DNA of 7,221 nt from an uncultured Lachnospiraceae bacterium. GTDB lineage: Bacteria > Bacillota > Clostridia > Lachnospirales > Lachnospiraceae. The stretch's first letter is position 1; every line of letters starts with the position of its first letter. The position numbers and the translations under genes were made by a program. The notes beneath the pieces were generated by a model. It was given only the letters and a program-made list of their open reading frames with translations. It made no database searches and was not told where the DNA came from. Positions 1-6,027 of this stretch are shown piece after piece. The stretch covers positions 1-7,221 of the forward strand of contig CAJOPI010000037.1 in the NCBI GenBank assembly GCA_905236275.1, written 5' to 3'.

Positions 1-351
1 TTCTCTTGCTTCCTCTGCTGCTTCAACCTCTGCTTCAGCCCTTTCTCGTGATTCCTCTGCGGCTTTGATTTCCTTCGATACCGCCTCAAAATGTGCACCT
101 GCACCGGCTTCAAGAACTAATGCCGTATCATTATCATCATCAAAATCATCAGACAGCAGAACGGATGCTCCGTTGTCCTCAATTAAACTTTCAAGAGTTA
201 CTTCTGCACTTTCACCTGCCTCAGCAGTCTCAGCATAATTCTCAGCCGCGAAAACCGTTGTCTGATCTGCCGATGCAATAACACAGGCGGCAGCAGCACA
301 AAGTCCGGCTGCTCCAAGTACGTTTTTAAGTTTCTTATCGTTTGCTAACAT
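1..351 (-). CDS. Secreted coiled-coil protein, N-terminal part only (C-terminus beyond window)
   Basis: 117 codons are visible, starting MLANDKKLKN and running off the left edge, so the gene is partial. A lysine-rich n-region (residues 6-9) and an Ala-rich hydrophobic stretch (about 11-28) followed by VFAAE give a convincing signal peptide, with cleavage probably near residue 35. The two cysteines in the hydrophobic stretch do not form a lipobox. After that come an acidic region with a run of Asp (about 68-75) and, from about residue 88, an Ala/Glu/Arg-rich stretch typical of a coiled coil. The start is supported by GTGAGG at 356-361, four bases upstream of the ATG. The secreted coiled-coil architecture recalls PcsB-like or NlpC/P60 wall hydrolases of Firmicutes, but the catalytic domain, if any, lies outside the window, so no function is assigned. 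A strong promoter and a leader of about 135 nt precede it. Confidence 0.85.
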   Translation of the reverse strand, partial: MLANDKKLKNVLGAAGLCAAAACVIASADQTTVFAAENYAETAEAGESAEVTLESLIEDNGASVLLSDDFDDDNDTALVLEAGAGAHFEAVSKEIKAAEESRERAEAEVEAAEEARE

Positions 352-376
352 AAAACCTCACTATAAATAAACCTGA

Positions 377-402
377 ATGCTGATAAATGACTGTCACAGC
401 AT
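377..402 (-). promoter_or_regulatory. Leader hairpin 2 (proximal) of the left-edge gene
   Basis: ATGCTG (377-382) and CAGCAT (397-402) are a perfect 6-bp inverted repeat with a 14-nt loop. The pair lies within the predicted 5' leader, about 25 nt before the start codon of the secreted-protein gene. There is no T-run after it in the transcribed direction, so it is not an intrinsic terminator. Function unknown; a 6-bp stem with this loop could be fortuitous. Confidence 0.35.
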
Positions 403-409
403 CCCTTAC

Positions 410-436
410 TGCACTCCGCCCTCTCGCAGAGCTGCA
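410..436 (-). promoter_or_regulatory. Leader hairpin 1 (distal) of the left-edge gene
   Basis: In the minus-strand RNA, CUCUGC pairs with GCGGAG around the 6-nt loop GAGAGG (one G-U pair). The stem is extended by UGCA/UGCA across one bulged G, giving about 10 bp in 27 nt. It lies in the predicted 5' leader of the secreted-protein gene. I compared it by eye with c-di-AMP (ydaO) and c-di-GMP riboswitch consensus motifs and saw no match. It may be an RNA-stability or regulatory element. Confidence 0.45.
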
Positions 437-492
437 TCTTTCAATTAATGTTTCATTGACTGACAAATTTCCGTTCAGACGAAACTTTTAAC

Positions 493-521
493 ATTATAGC
501 AAACAAGTCTTATTTTGTTAA
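493..521 (-). promoter_or_regulatory. Sigma-A type promoter with extended -10, for the left-edge secreted-protein gene
   Basis: On the minus strand TTAACA (516-521, one mismatch to TTGACA) is followed by a 17-nt spacer and a perfect TATAAT (493-498). A TG one base upstream of the -10 makes it an extended -10 element. The predicted transcription start is near 486, giving a 5' leader of about 135 nt before the ATG at 351. Confidence 0.8.
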
Positions 522-671
522 GGAAATATTACATAGTTTTTCAAATTTTGTTGTACATGTTAGAAATTGTCGCGATTTATTTCAACTTTTTCTGTTGATT
601 TAACCAAAGTATTAAAAATTATGTTAATTAATTGTTTTGTTTACTTTTCACAATATTTTCTCTTCTTTTCC
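522..671. other. AT-rich non-coding stretch between divergent promoters
   Basis: This very AT-rich, T-tract-rich stretch lies upstream of both divergent promoters. An open frame continues through it into the gene at 738 by way of a TTG at 567, but the translation is Phe/Ile/Tyr-rich, of the kind T-rich DNA gives by chance, and there is no ribosome binding site for the TTG. I see no RNA gene, repeat array or conserved site here. The A/T tracts could act as UP elements for either promoter. Confidence 0.6.
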
Positions 672-701
672 TTTTCAATTAAACATTCGGCATGGTATTA
701 T
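672..701 (+). promoter_or_regulatory. Extended -10 promoter candidate for the AP2/HNH-like gene
   Basis: TTTTCA (672-677, four of six matches to TTGACA), an 18-nt spacer and TATTAT (696-701, five of six to TATAAT), with TG at 693-694 forming an extended -10. Transcription would start near 708, about 30 nt before the ATG at 738. This agrees with the ribosome binding site and argues against the upstream TTG start. The surroundings are AT-rich, so chance matches are possible. Confidence 0.5.
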
Positions 702-737
702 AAGCTTATATCAAAGGTAACAGAGGTTAATTTTATT

Positions 738-1535
738 ATGAACGGAATATTTTCGGCTGTAAAAAAAGACGGAAGCGTCTATTACAGAGCTTCCATCACC
801 TATAAGAATAAGCATATCAGTCTTGGTTCAAAAGACAGCGAGCCGCAGGCAAGGCGATTATACAACGAAGCCGGCAGGATTCTCCATTCAGGACTTTCTC
901 TTGATGACTACATCATCACCTCGGCTTTAAGCTTTCAAACATGGGTGGTACTTATAAATTACAGGGATAACGGTGTTTATTTCAAAAATCCGATTTATTT
1001 AAAAAAGAATTTCTTCCTATATTATATTTCCGAAAGCCTCGTCCTGAAATTTGACAAGGACGACCTTTTTTACTATTCCGAACACGCGATACAGGTTCGC
1101 GGAGGGCATTTTTTCTGCGAAGACTATGGAAGTCAGGTAAATCTGAAAAGCCGTTACGGTATCCGTCCCTTTGCCGTCGAAGGGCGCGACTACCGCTTTC
1201 TGAACGGCGATAACAGTGACTTCAGATACGAAAACATAGAGATAATCAATCCCTATTACGGAGTTGAAAAGGACGAAAAGAAATTTCCGGTTTCCTACAG
1301 AGCCAAAATAAACGTAAAAGGAAGATATTCCCTCGGAAGCTTCGCGGATGCAGAAACCGCCGCAATAGCCGTAAACAAGGCGATAGACCTTCTTTCACGC
1401 ACCGGTCTGCGTAAAAAAGGGACACGCTCAAATTTCATTGAAAATTTAAGCGCATCCCGCTATGCCGATATATATTCGTCAATCGAACTTCCGAAAAATT
1501 TTATGGAGCTTATAGCTGCTCATCTTCCGGAATAA
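738..1535 (+). CDS. AP2-like / degenerate HNH-like / AP2-like DNA-binding protein, function unknown
   Basis: 265 residues. Residues 3-48 (YYRASITYKNKHISLGS, then an Ala/Arg/Tyr-containing helix) match the AP2-type DNA-binding fold: a three-stranded sheet with aromatic and basic residues, then a helix. Residues 183-222 (SYRAKINVKGRYSLGSF, then ETAAIAVNKAIDLL) repeat this pattern. Between them, residues 150-176 (RDYRFLNGDNSDFRYENIEIIN, then PYYGV) follow the HNH-endonuclease pattern of NGD, D-x-R-x-EN and IN. Where the family usually has the catalytic HH pair, this protein reads RDYRF, so nuclease activity is doubtful. The start at 738 has GAGG at 723-726 (spacing 11) and a promoter candidate just upstream. 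HNH-AP2 proteins are known from phages and mobile homing endonucleases, but no mobile-element signature is visible here. A domesticated DNA-binding protein is the likely interpretation. The 3' end overlaps the convergent muramidase gene by 16 nt. Confidence 0.75.
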   Translation: MNGIFSAVKKDGSVYYRASITYKNKHISLGSKDSEPQARRLYNEAGRILHSGLSLDDYIITSALSFQTWVVLINYRDNGVYFKNPIYLKKNFFLYYISESLVLKFDKDDLFYYSEHAIQVRGGHFFCEDYGSQVNLKSRYGIRPFAVEGRDYRFLNGDNSDFRYENIEIINPYYGVEKDEKKFPVSYRAKINVKGRYSLGSFADAETAAIAVNKAIDLLSRTGLRKKGTRSNFIENLSASRYADIYSSIELPKNFMELIAAHLPE

Positions 1536-2731
1536 TCTATAAAAGAAATGTCAAGATTTACCGCTCCGTTTATCCCTTCAACGGTTCCGGTCTTTGAATA
1601 CTGCCAGATAGCATATTTATAAGGGAATACACTATATTCGTCAGTATCAAAGAGCCACCAGTCATAATCCTCTATCATGCTCATGTCAAAACGACTTGCA
1701 AACTGTTTCTTGCTTGCGGCTATCATCGGTGTGTATCCATACATGCTTACAAGAGTACAGAAAGCCTGAGCGATCGATGATCTCTGCGTCATCGTAAGGT
1801 TTTCTGTCCTGTAGCTGTCACCTATTACTTCCTCACTGTCAAAAACTATAGGGTACTCTATCTTATAATTTCCGATAGAGCCTATACAGTAATTAGCTTC
1901 CTCTATTGCCTCTTCCGGAGTAATTGCCTGTGAATAAAAATATATTCCTACTCTGATACCGTTTTCCGAGCAGCCTCTCAGATTATCATAAAGCTTATCA
2001 TCCACGACAACCTGTCCTCTGCTGTAACCCCTGGAGCCCATACGTATCATTGCAAAGTCAACTCCGCTCTTTGCAACAGCCTCCCAGTCAATATCACCCT
2101 GATATTTCGATACATCGATTCCACAGAAGGAGGTCTTCTTATCATTAGGCGCATATTCCTTGAACTCTCCGTTCATCCTGAAATTCTCATCAAGAAGCGA
2201 GCTTTTCTTAATCTCACTGATAATCGGAACGAAATCCGCAACACCTTCCGTAAGTTCGTTCTGATCAAAGAAATTGCCTGATACGGTATTTCTCGATATA
2301 CTCTGTGCAGACTCTTCGCCCACACCTTCAGCTTCATTCTCCGAAACACTCTCCTCCGGCTCATCTTCCACAAAATTGCCGGATACAAGGTCATCAGGGT
2401 ATTCGGTATTTTCAGCCGGCGCGACGGTAGCCGTATCCTCTTCCTCTTTGTCGTACATATGCCAGAAATTTAGCTGATCACTGGTTCTGGTCTCACTGTC
2501 TTTGAGGCTTTCCCAGCCAACGGACTCCCCTTTTCCTGCGTTAACCTGAGCCTCCGTTGCCATCGTCTGTACCTCTGCCGCTGCCTTGCGGTGCGGGTGA
2601 CTGTTTGCAAGAACCGTTGCCCCCACAACGACAACAATGGCAAGCAGAGCCGCAATCGTTGCAAGCGCGGTTTTAACTCCTGCTGTGATTCCCCTTTTCT
2701 TGTCTGATTTCCGGTCGTGAAGCATTGACAT
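1520..2731 (-). CDS. Membrane-anchored GH25 muramidase (lysozyme family)
   Basis: 403 residues, predicted to cleave the beta-1,4 bond between N-acetylmuramic acid and N-acetylglucosamine in peptidoglycan. A short basic N-terminus is followed by one transmembrane segment (about 18-42), then an acidic, low-complexity extracytoplasmic linker (about 85-165) with two VSGNF copies (116-120 and 150-154). The GH25 domain occupies about 202-400. It opens with GIDVSKYQGDIDW (Asp206, first-strand carboxylate), has the catalytic DxE as FDSE (Asp298, Glu300), and ends with WQYSKTGTVEGINGAVNLDIS. The closing VNLD differs from the VDLN or VDLD form usual in the family. The ribosome binding site GGAGGGG lies within the last codons of apbE, eight bases from the ATG, and the genes are only 2 nt apart, so they are probably co-transcribed and coupled. 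Its role beside rnf/apbE is unknown; wall remodelling is inferred from the family. Confidence 0.9.
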   Translation of the reverse strand: MSMLHDRKSDKKRGITAGVKTALATIAALLAIVVVVGATVLANSHPHRKAAAEVQTMATEAQVNAGKGESVGWESLKDSETRTSDQLNFWHMYDKEEEDTATVAPAENTEYPDDLVSGNFVEDEPEESVSENEAEGVGEESAQSISRNTVSGNFFDQNELTEGVADFVPIISEIKKSSLLDENFRMNGEFKEYAPNDKKTSFCGIDVSKYQGDIDWEAVAKSGVDFAMIRMGSRGYSRGQVVVDDKLYDNLRGCSENGIRVGIYFYSQAITPEEAIEEANYCIGSIGNYKIEYPIVFDSEEVIGDSYRTENLTMTQRSSIAQAFCTLVSMYGYTPMIAASKKQFASRFDMSMIEDYDWWLFDTDEYSVFPYKYAIWQYSKTGTVEGINGAVNLDISFIDYSGR

Positions 2732-2733
2732 GG

Positions 2734-3735
2734 TTATTTCCCCTCCATACCATAAAAACGCATCGTCGAATTATCATCCTCTATAAAAATTGCCTTTATA
2801 TCCTCCTCAGTTATTGAGTCCAAAAGCTTTACCGCTTTTTCATAGCCTAATATGAAACAGCAGGTACTTAAGGCATCTCCGTCAACTGATTTAGCGGATA
2901 TGATCGTTGTTCCCGACAGACCTCCCTCTGCCGGATAGCCGGTTTTGGAATCTAAAATATGATAGTAAAGTCTGCCCCCCTCTTCGAAATAGCGCTCGTA
3001 GGAACCGGAGCTTACCACCGAACAGTCCTCAGCTTCTACAGCGGTCACCATATCGCTTTCTCCTGCAAAGGGCTTCCTTATGCCTATCTTAAAAGGTCTC
3101 TTTTCTATAGATTCCCCAATAGTCAGAACATTTCCTCCTAAATTTATTATAGCACTCTTCACCCCTTTAGATACAATGTATTCTTTCATTTTATCCGCAA
3201 TATAGCCTTTGCCTATTGCACCGGGATCGATCATTGCCTCACTGTCGAGAAGCTGTACCGTAGATTCATCTTTATTTATCCTGACATTTTTATAATTTAC
3301 ATGTTTCAAGGCTTCCTTTATAAGCGCCTCCTCCGGCACCTTCGGATTTTCTCCCGTAAAATCCCAGAGTCTAGAAACAGGATAAATTGTTATATCAAAG
3401 GCTCCGTCGGTCAGTTCACTGTATTTAAGTGCCGTTTCTATAAGCTCAATGGTATCTTTATCAACCTTTACCTTTTCTCCCTTTGCTTCATTTATTCTAT
3501 ATATATCAGAACCCTCGATTGTAGCCGAGAAGAGATTTTCGTAGTTTTTTCCTATCCTGAATGCTTCTTCTATTATTTTTTCATCCGTTTTGTCATAAAT
3601 CGTCACCGCACAGACCGTATCAAGCATAAATTCCGTTTTGGAGACAGGCTCGCTCCTTCCGCAGCCTGTAATAAAAAAAAGACCGGCAGCCATGACAGTA
3701 ACCGACCTGAGCAAACGACTTAATTTCTTTTTCAT
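2734..3735 (-). CDS. apbE: FAD:protein FMN transferase, lipoprotein (ApbE family)
   Basis: 333 residues. The enzyme takes FMN from FAD and joins it by a phosphoester bond to Thr (or Ser) in exported flavoprotein domains, here most likely RnfG and RnfD. An N-terminal signal (KKKLSRLLR, then a hydrophobic stretch) ends in the lipobox FITGC with Cys25 as the lipidated residue, placing the enzyme on the outer face of the membrane. Family motifs are visible: EFMLDT (35-40), TDGAFDITIYPVSRLWDF (109-126), DPGAIGKGY (170-178), INLGGNV (197-203), SSGSYERYF (242-250), YHILDSKTGYP (258-268), and DGDALST (285-291), which corresponds to the Mg-binding ADALST region. Length is typical. AGAGG lies about 10 nt upstream of the ATG. 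It follows rnfB after 94 nt holding an inverted repeat. No promoter of its own is evident, so read-through from the rnf operon is likely. Confidence 0.95.
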   Translation of the reverse strand: MKKKLSRLLRSVTVMAAGLFFITGCGRSEPVSKTEFMLDTVCAVTIYDKTDEKIIEEAFRIGKNYENLFSATIEGSDIYRINEAKGEKVKVDKDTIELIETALKYSELTDGAFDITIYPVSRLWDFTGENPKVPEEALIKEALKHVNYKNVRINKDESTVQLLDSEAMIDPGAIGKGYIADKMKEYIVSKGVKSAIINLGGNVLTIGESIEKRPFKIGIRKPFAGESDMVTAVEAEDCSVVSSGSYERYFEEGGRLYYHILDSKTGYPAEGGLSGTTIISAKSVDGDALSTCCFILGYEKAVKLLDSITEEDIKAIFIEDDNSTMRFYGMEGK

Positions 3736-3763
3736 AAATAATCATCCTCTGTATATTTTTTCG

Positions 3764-3799
3764 AATCCGGAGCTGCGCACTTTATCACAGCTCCGGATT
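3764..3799 (-). other. Perfect 12-bp inverted repeat (hairpin) between rnfB and apbE
   Basis: AATCCGGAGCTG (3764-3775) and CAGCTCCGGATT (3788-3799) are perfect complements around a 12-nt loop. In the minus-strand RNA two more pairs (U-G, G-C) can form inside. In the direction of the operon the stem is followed by CGAAAAAATATAC, which is A-rich rather than U-rich, so it lacks the tract of an intrinsic terminator. In the opposite direction a run of five T (3810-3814) begins about 11 nt after the stem, a poor terminator geometry. The likely roles are an mRNA-processing or stabilising hairpin that sets apbE-GH25 expression against rnf, or a weak attenuator. Confidence 0.75.
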
Positions 3800-3829
3800 A
3801 CGGATTAACTTTTTAATACATACTTCAAA

Positions 3830-4681
3830 CTACTGCCCTGATGCCGCAGCCTTCGGAGCGGGAGCCTTCGGCTGTGGAATGGGCTGTCCGTCAAGACGGT
3901 GTATAACCTTCTTCGGACACTTCATTGCACACATACCGCAGTTCTTACATTTATCATAGTCTATCTGGGCTATATTATCAACCACATGTATTGCATCAAA
4001 CTTACAGGTCTTCTCACAGATTCCGCAGCCTATACAGCCCGCCGCGCAGACCTCCATTACCTGTTTTCCCTTTTCCTTTGACGAGCAGGCAACCGCGTAT
4101 TTATTGCTCTTTGGCTTGAGCTCTATCAAATGTCTGGGGCAGTTTGCAATACACTGACCACAGGATACACATTTTTCAGGATCAACCTGTGCAACTCCGT
4201 CGATAACGTGAATAGCATCAAACTGGCATACCCTTACACAGGTTCCGCCGCCAAGACATCCAAAGATACAGGCCTTTGGTCCTCCGCCCTGTACCTGCGA
4301 TAAGAATTTGCAGTCCATCTGTCCTGTATAATTCATCTGGTTCTTTGCCTTGTCACAGGTTCCGGAGCATTTTACAAAAGCAGCCTTCGGTTCCTCATTT
4401 GTAACCGTCTGTCCCATAATCTCGGCAATTTTTGCCGCGCAGTCCGCACCGCCTACAGGACAGGAATCAACCTTCGCAACTCCCTCAACTATGGCATGGG
4501 CATTGGCCGCACAGCCGGCATAGCCGCAGCCGCCGCAGTTTGCTCCGGGAAGTACCCCTAAAATAGCCGTTTCTCTCTCATCAACCTCAACAGCGAATTT
4601 CTTACCGGCAATTCCCAGAAAGATACCTATTACTAATCCAACGACCGCAACACATACAGCCGCCATAATTATTTCTGTCAT
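3830..4681 (-). CDS. rnfB: Rnf complex subunit RnfB, multi-cluster iron-sulfur electron-entry subunit
   Basis: 283 residues. RnfB accepts electrons from reduced ferredoxin at the cytoplasmic side and passes them into the Rnf complex. One N-terminal transmembrane helix (about 4-26) anchors it. The RnfB Fe-S motif is NCGGCGYAGC with CP further on (Cys49, 52, 57, 74). A middle set (Cys105, 109, 124) follows. Ferredoxin-like clusters come next: Cys138/142/148/152, Cys171/174/177/181, Cys216/219/222/226 and Cys245/248/251/255. The last two pairs look like a duplicated module, with FDAIHVIDGVAQVD and FDAIHVVDNIAQID offset by exactly 74 residues. The C-terminus is a Pro/Ala/Lys tail (266-283). The length fits the long clostridial form. 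AGGTGAG sits six bases before the ATG, and the gene starts 21 nt after rnfA, the only non-overlapping junction within the rnf genes visible here. Confidence 0.97.
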   Translation of the reverse strand: MTEIIMAAVCVAVVGLVIGIFLGIAGKKFAVEVDERETAILGVLPGANCGGCGYAGCAANAHAIVEGVAKVDSCPVGGADCAAKIAEIMGQTVTNEEPKAAFVKCSGTCDKAKNQMNYTGQMDCKFLSQVQGGGPKACIFGCLGGGTCVRVCQFDAIHVIDGVAQVDPEKCVSCGQCIANCPRHLIELKPKSNKYAVACSSKEKGKQVMEVCAAGCIGCGICEKTCKFDAIHVVDNIAQIDYDKCKNCGMCAMKCPKKVIHRLDGQPIPQPKAPAPKAAASGQ

Positions 4682-4702
4682 AGATTTCTCACCTTTCTTT
4701 CA

Positions 4703-5287
4703 TCACTTGAGTCCTGCAAAACCGCAGAACGCAATAGCCATAAGACTTGCCGTAAACATGGTAAAAGGCATTCCCTTTACAGGCTTTGCAATGTCGTTAT
4801 ATTCCATCTTTTCACGAAGTCCTGCCATTATAACAAGCGAAAGTGCAAATCCGCAGGCTGTCGCAAATCCGTTAACAACGCTCTGAACGAAGTTAAAGCC
4901 ATTCTGAACATTCAAGAGAACGACACCGAGAACCGCACAGTTTGTCGTGATAAGCGGAAGGTAAACACCCAATGCCTTATAAAGTCCGGGTGATGATTTT
5001 TTCAAAAACATCTCAACAAGCTGAACCAGAGCTGCAATTACAAGAATGAATACTATCGTATTAAGATAATCAAGATTGAAAGGTAAAAGCACAAAATGAT
5101 AGATAACTGCCGCTACTGCCGAAGCAATGGTTATAACGAATATAACCGCTCCTCCCATTCCCGCTGCCGTTGCTACTTTATTTGAAACACCAAGGAAAGG
5201 GCAGATACCCAGAAACTGGCTCAGTACTACGTTATTTATCAGTATCGAGAATACAATAATATAAATCAAGGATGATGAACTGTTCAT
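4703..5287 (-). CDS. rnfA: Rnf complex membrane subunit RnfA
   Basis: 194 residues, an integral membrane protein of the RnfA/NqrE family with about six hydrophobic segments. It pairs with RnfE in the membrane core through which electrons cross and ions are coupled. The diagnostic motifs are NNVVLSQFLGICPFLGVS (Cys29) and PLITTNCAVLGV (Cys117). In the related Na+-NQR and Rnf complexes these cysteines and their RnfE partners hold an intramembrane [2Fe-2S] cluster. Length matches the family. The start codon shares its A with the rnfE stop (TAATG), and a GGAAGGAGAG ribosome binding site lies eight bases upstream, so translation is coupled to rnfE. Confidence 0.97.
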   Translation of the reverse strand: MNSSSSLIYIIVFSILINNVVLSQFLGICPFLGVSNKVATAAGMGGAVIFVITIASAVAAVIYHFVLLPFNLDYLNTIVFILVIAALVQLVEMFLKKSSPGLYKALGVYLPLITTNCAVLGVVLLNVQNGFNFVQSVVNGFATACGFALSLVIMAGLREKMEYNDIAKPVKGMPFTMFTASLMAIAFCGFAGLK

Positions 5288-6027
5288 TACTTATTCTCTC
5301 CTTCCTTCTTAAATTCTGCCTCATATTTCTGGAATTTTCCTGCACAGCTTCCAACGAAAGCACATCCCGAGCACTGTGCACCGGGTTCATCAGTATGCTC
5401 GACAGGAAGTCTTGTACCTCTTTTAGCTTCGATATGGTTTATGATATTTGCGCGAACAACTATCATTGTCGCAAGTACCATAAATGCACCCGGAGCCATT
5501 ACAAAAATAGAAGGCATATAATCCGGAAGACTGCCTATAGGATGACCGAAAACTGCACCCGAACCGATCAGCTCACGGATAAATCCGATGATCGTGATTG
5601 AAATAGTGAAGCCCAGTCCCATTCCGATACCGTCAAATAGTGACGCAACCGGACCATTCTTTGAAGCATAAGCTTCGGCACGTCCAAATATTATACAGTT
5701 AACAACGATAAGCGGGATATAGATTCCAAGCTGTTCGTAAAGCGCAGGAGTGTATGCCTCCATGAGCATGTCAACCATAGTAACGAAAGATGCTATAACC
5801 ACGATAAAGGCAGGTATTCTGACTTCATCCGGGATTATTTTTCTCAAAAGCGAGATAAAAAGGTTTGCCATTGCAAGAACGGCTGTTGTGGAAAGTCCCA
5901 TTCCGATTCCGTTCATTGCTGATGTAGTTACGGCAAGTGTAGGACACATTCCGAGTATGATAACCAGCGTAGGGTTCTCTTTAACTATGCCGTTAAACAG
6001 TCTCTCTATCGGTGTATTTGGCTTCAT
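5287..6027 (-). CDS. rnfE: Rnf complex membrane subunit RnfE with cysteine-rich C-terminal tail
   Basis: 246 residues, RnfE/NqrD family, with about six membrane segments. NPTLVIILGMCPTLAVT (Cys28) and IPLIVVNCIIFGRAEAYA (Cys111) are the conserved cysteine motifs that, with RnfA Cys29 and Cys117, would hold the intramembrane Fe-S cluster. The membrane core ends near residue 195. A hydrophilic C-terminal extension of about 50 residues follows and contains CSGCAFVGSC (Cys219, 222, 228), which is absent from the core family fold; the tail is expected to be cytoplasmic. The start overlaps the rnfG stop as ATGA (4 nt), with GGGAGG ahead of it; the end overlaps rnfA by one base. The tail is not a frameshift artefact, because the frame closes exactly at the coupled rnfA start. 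Confidence 0.96.
   Translation of the reverse strand: MKPNTPIERLFNGIVKENPTLVIILGMCPTLAVTTSAMNGIGMGLSTTAVLAMANLFISLLRKIIPDEVRIPAFIVVIASFVTMVDMLMEAYTPALYEQLGIYIPLIVVNCIIFGRAEAYASKNGPVASLFDGIGMGLGFTISITIIGFIRELIGSGAVFGHPIGSLPDYMPSIFVMAPGAFMVLATMIVVRANIINHIEAKRGTRLPVEHTDEPGAQCSGCAFVGSCAGKFQKYEAEFKKEGENK

Noticed and set aside
93..281. 62-residue plus-strand open frame rich in His and Gln
   Set aside because: Antisense to the secreted-protein gene. The His/Gln richness is the reverse reading of its Asp/Ala/Glu codons.
567..737. N-terminal extension of the AP2/HNH-like gene from a TTG at 567
   Set aside because: The extra 57 residues are Phe/Ile/Tyr-rich translation of T-rich DNA, no ribosome binding site precedes the TTG, and an extended -10 promoter candidate at 672-701 lies inside the extension.
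3301..3723. 140-residue plus-strand open frame opposite apbE
   Set aside because: It lies wholly antisense to a clear apbE, has no family features, and its composition (Phe/Tyr/Arg-rich) is that of a shadow frame.
3776..3829. Intrinsic terminator for rnfB
   Set aside because: The stem is strong, but the sequence after it in the minus direction is A-rich, with no U-tract. It is listed as an inverted repeat instead.
5272..5601. 109-residue plus-strand open frame opposite rnfE/rnfA
   Set aside because: Antisense shadow of the RnfE tail and its coupled junction. No ribosome binding site or recognisable domain.
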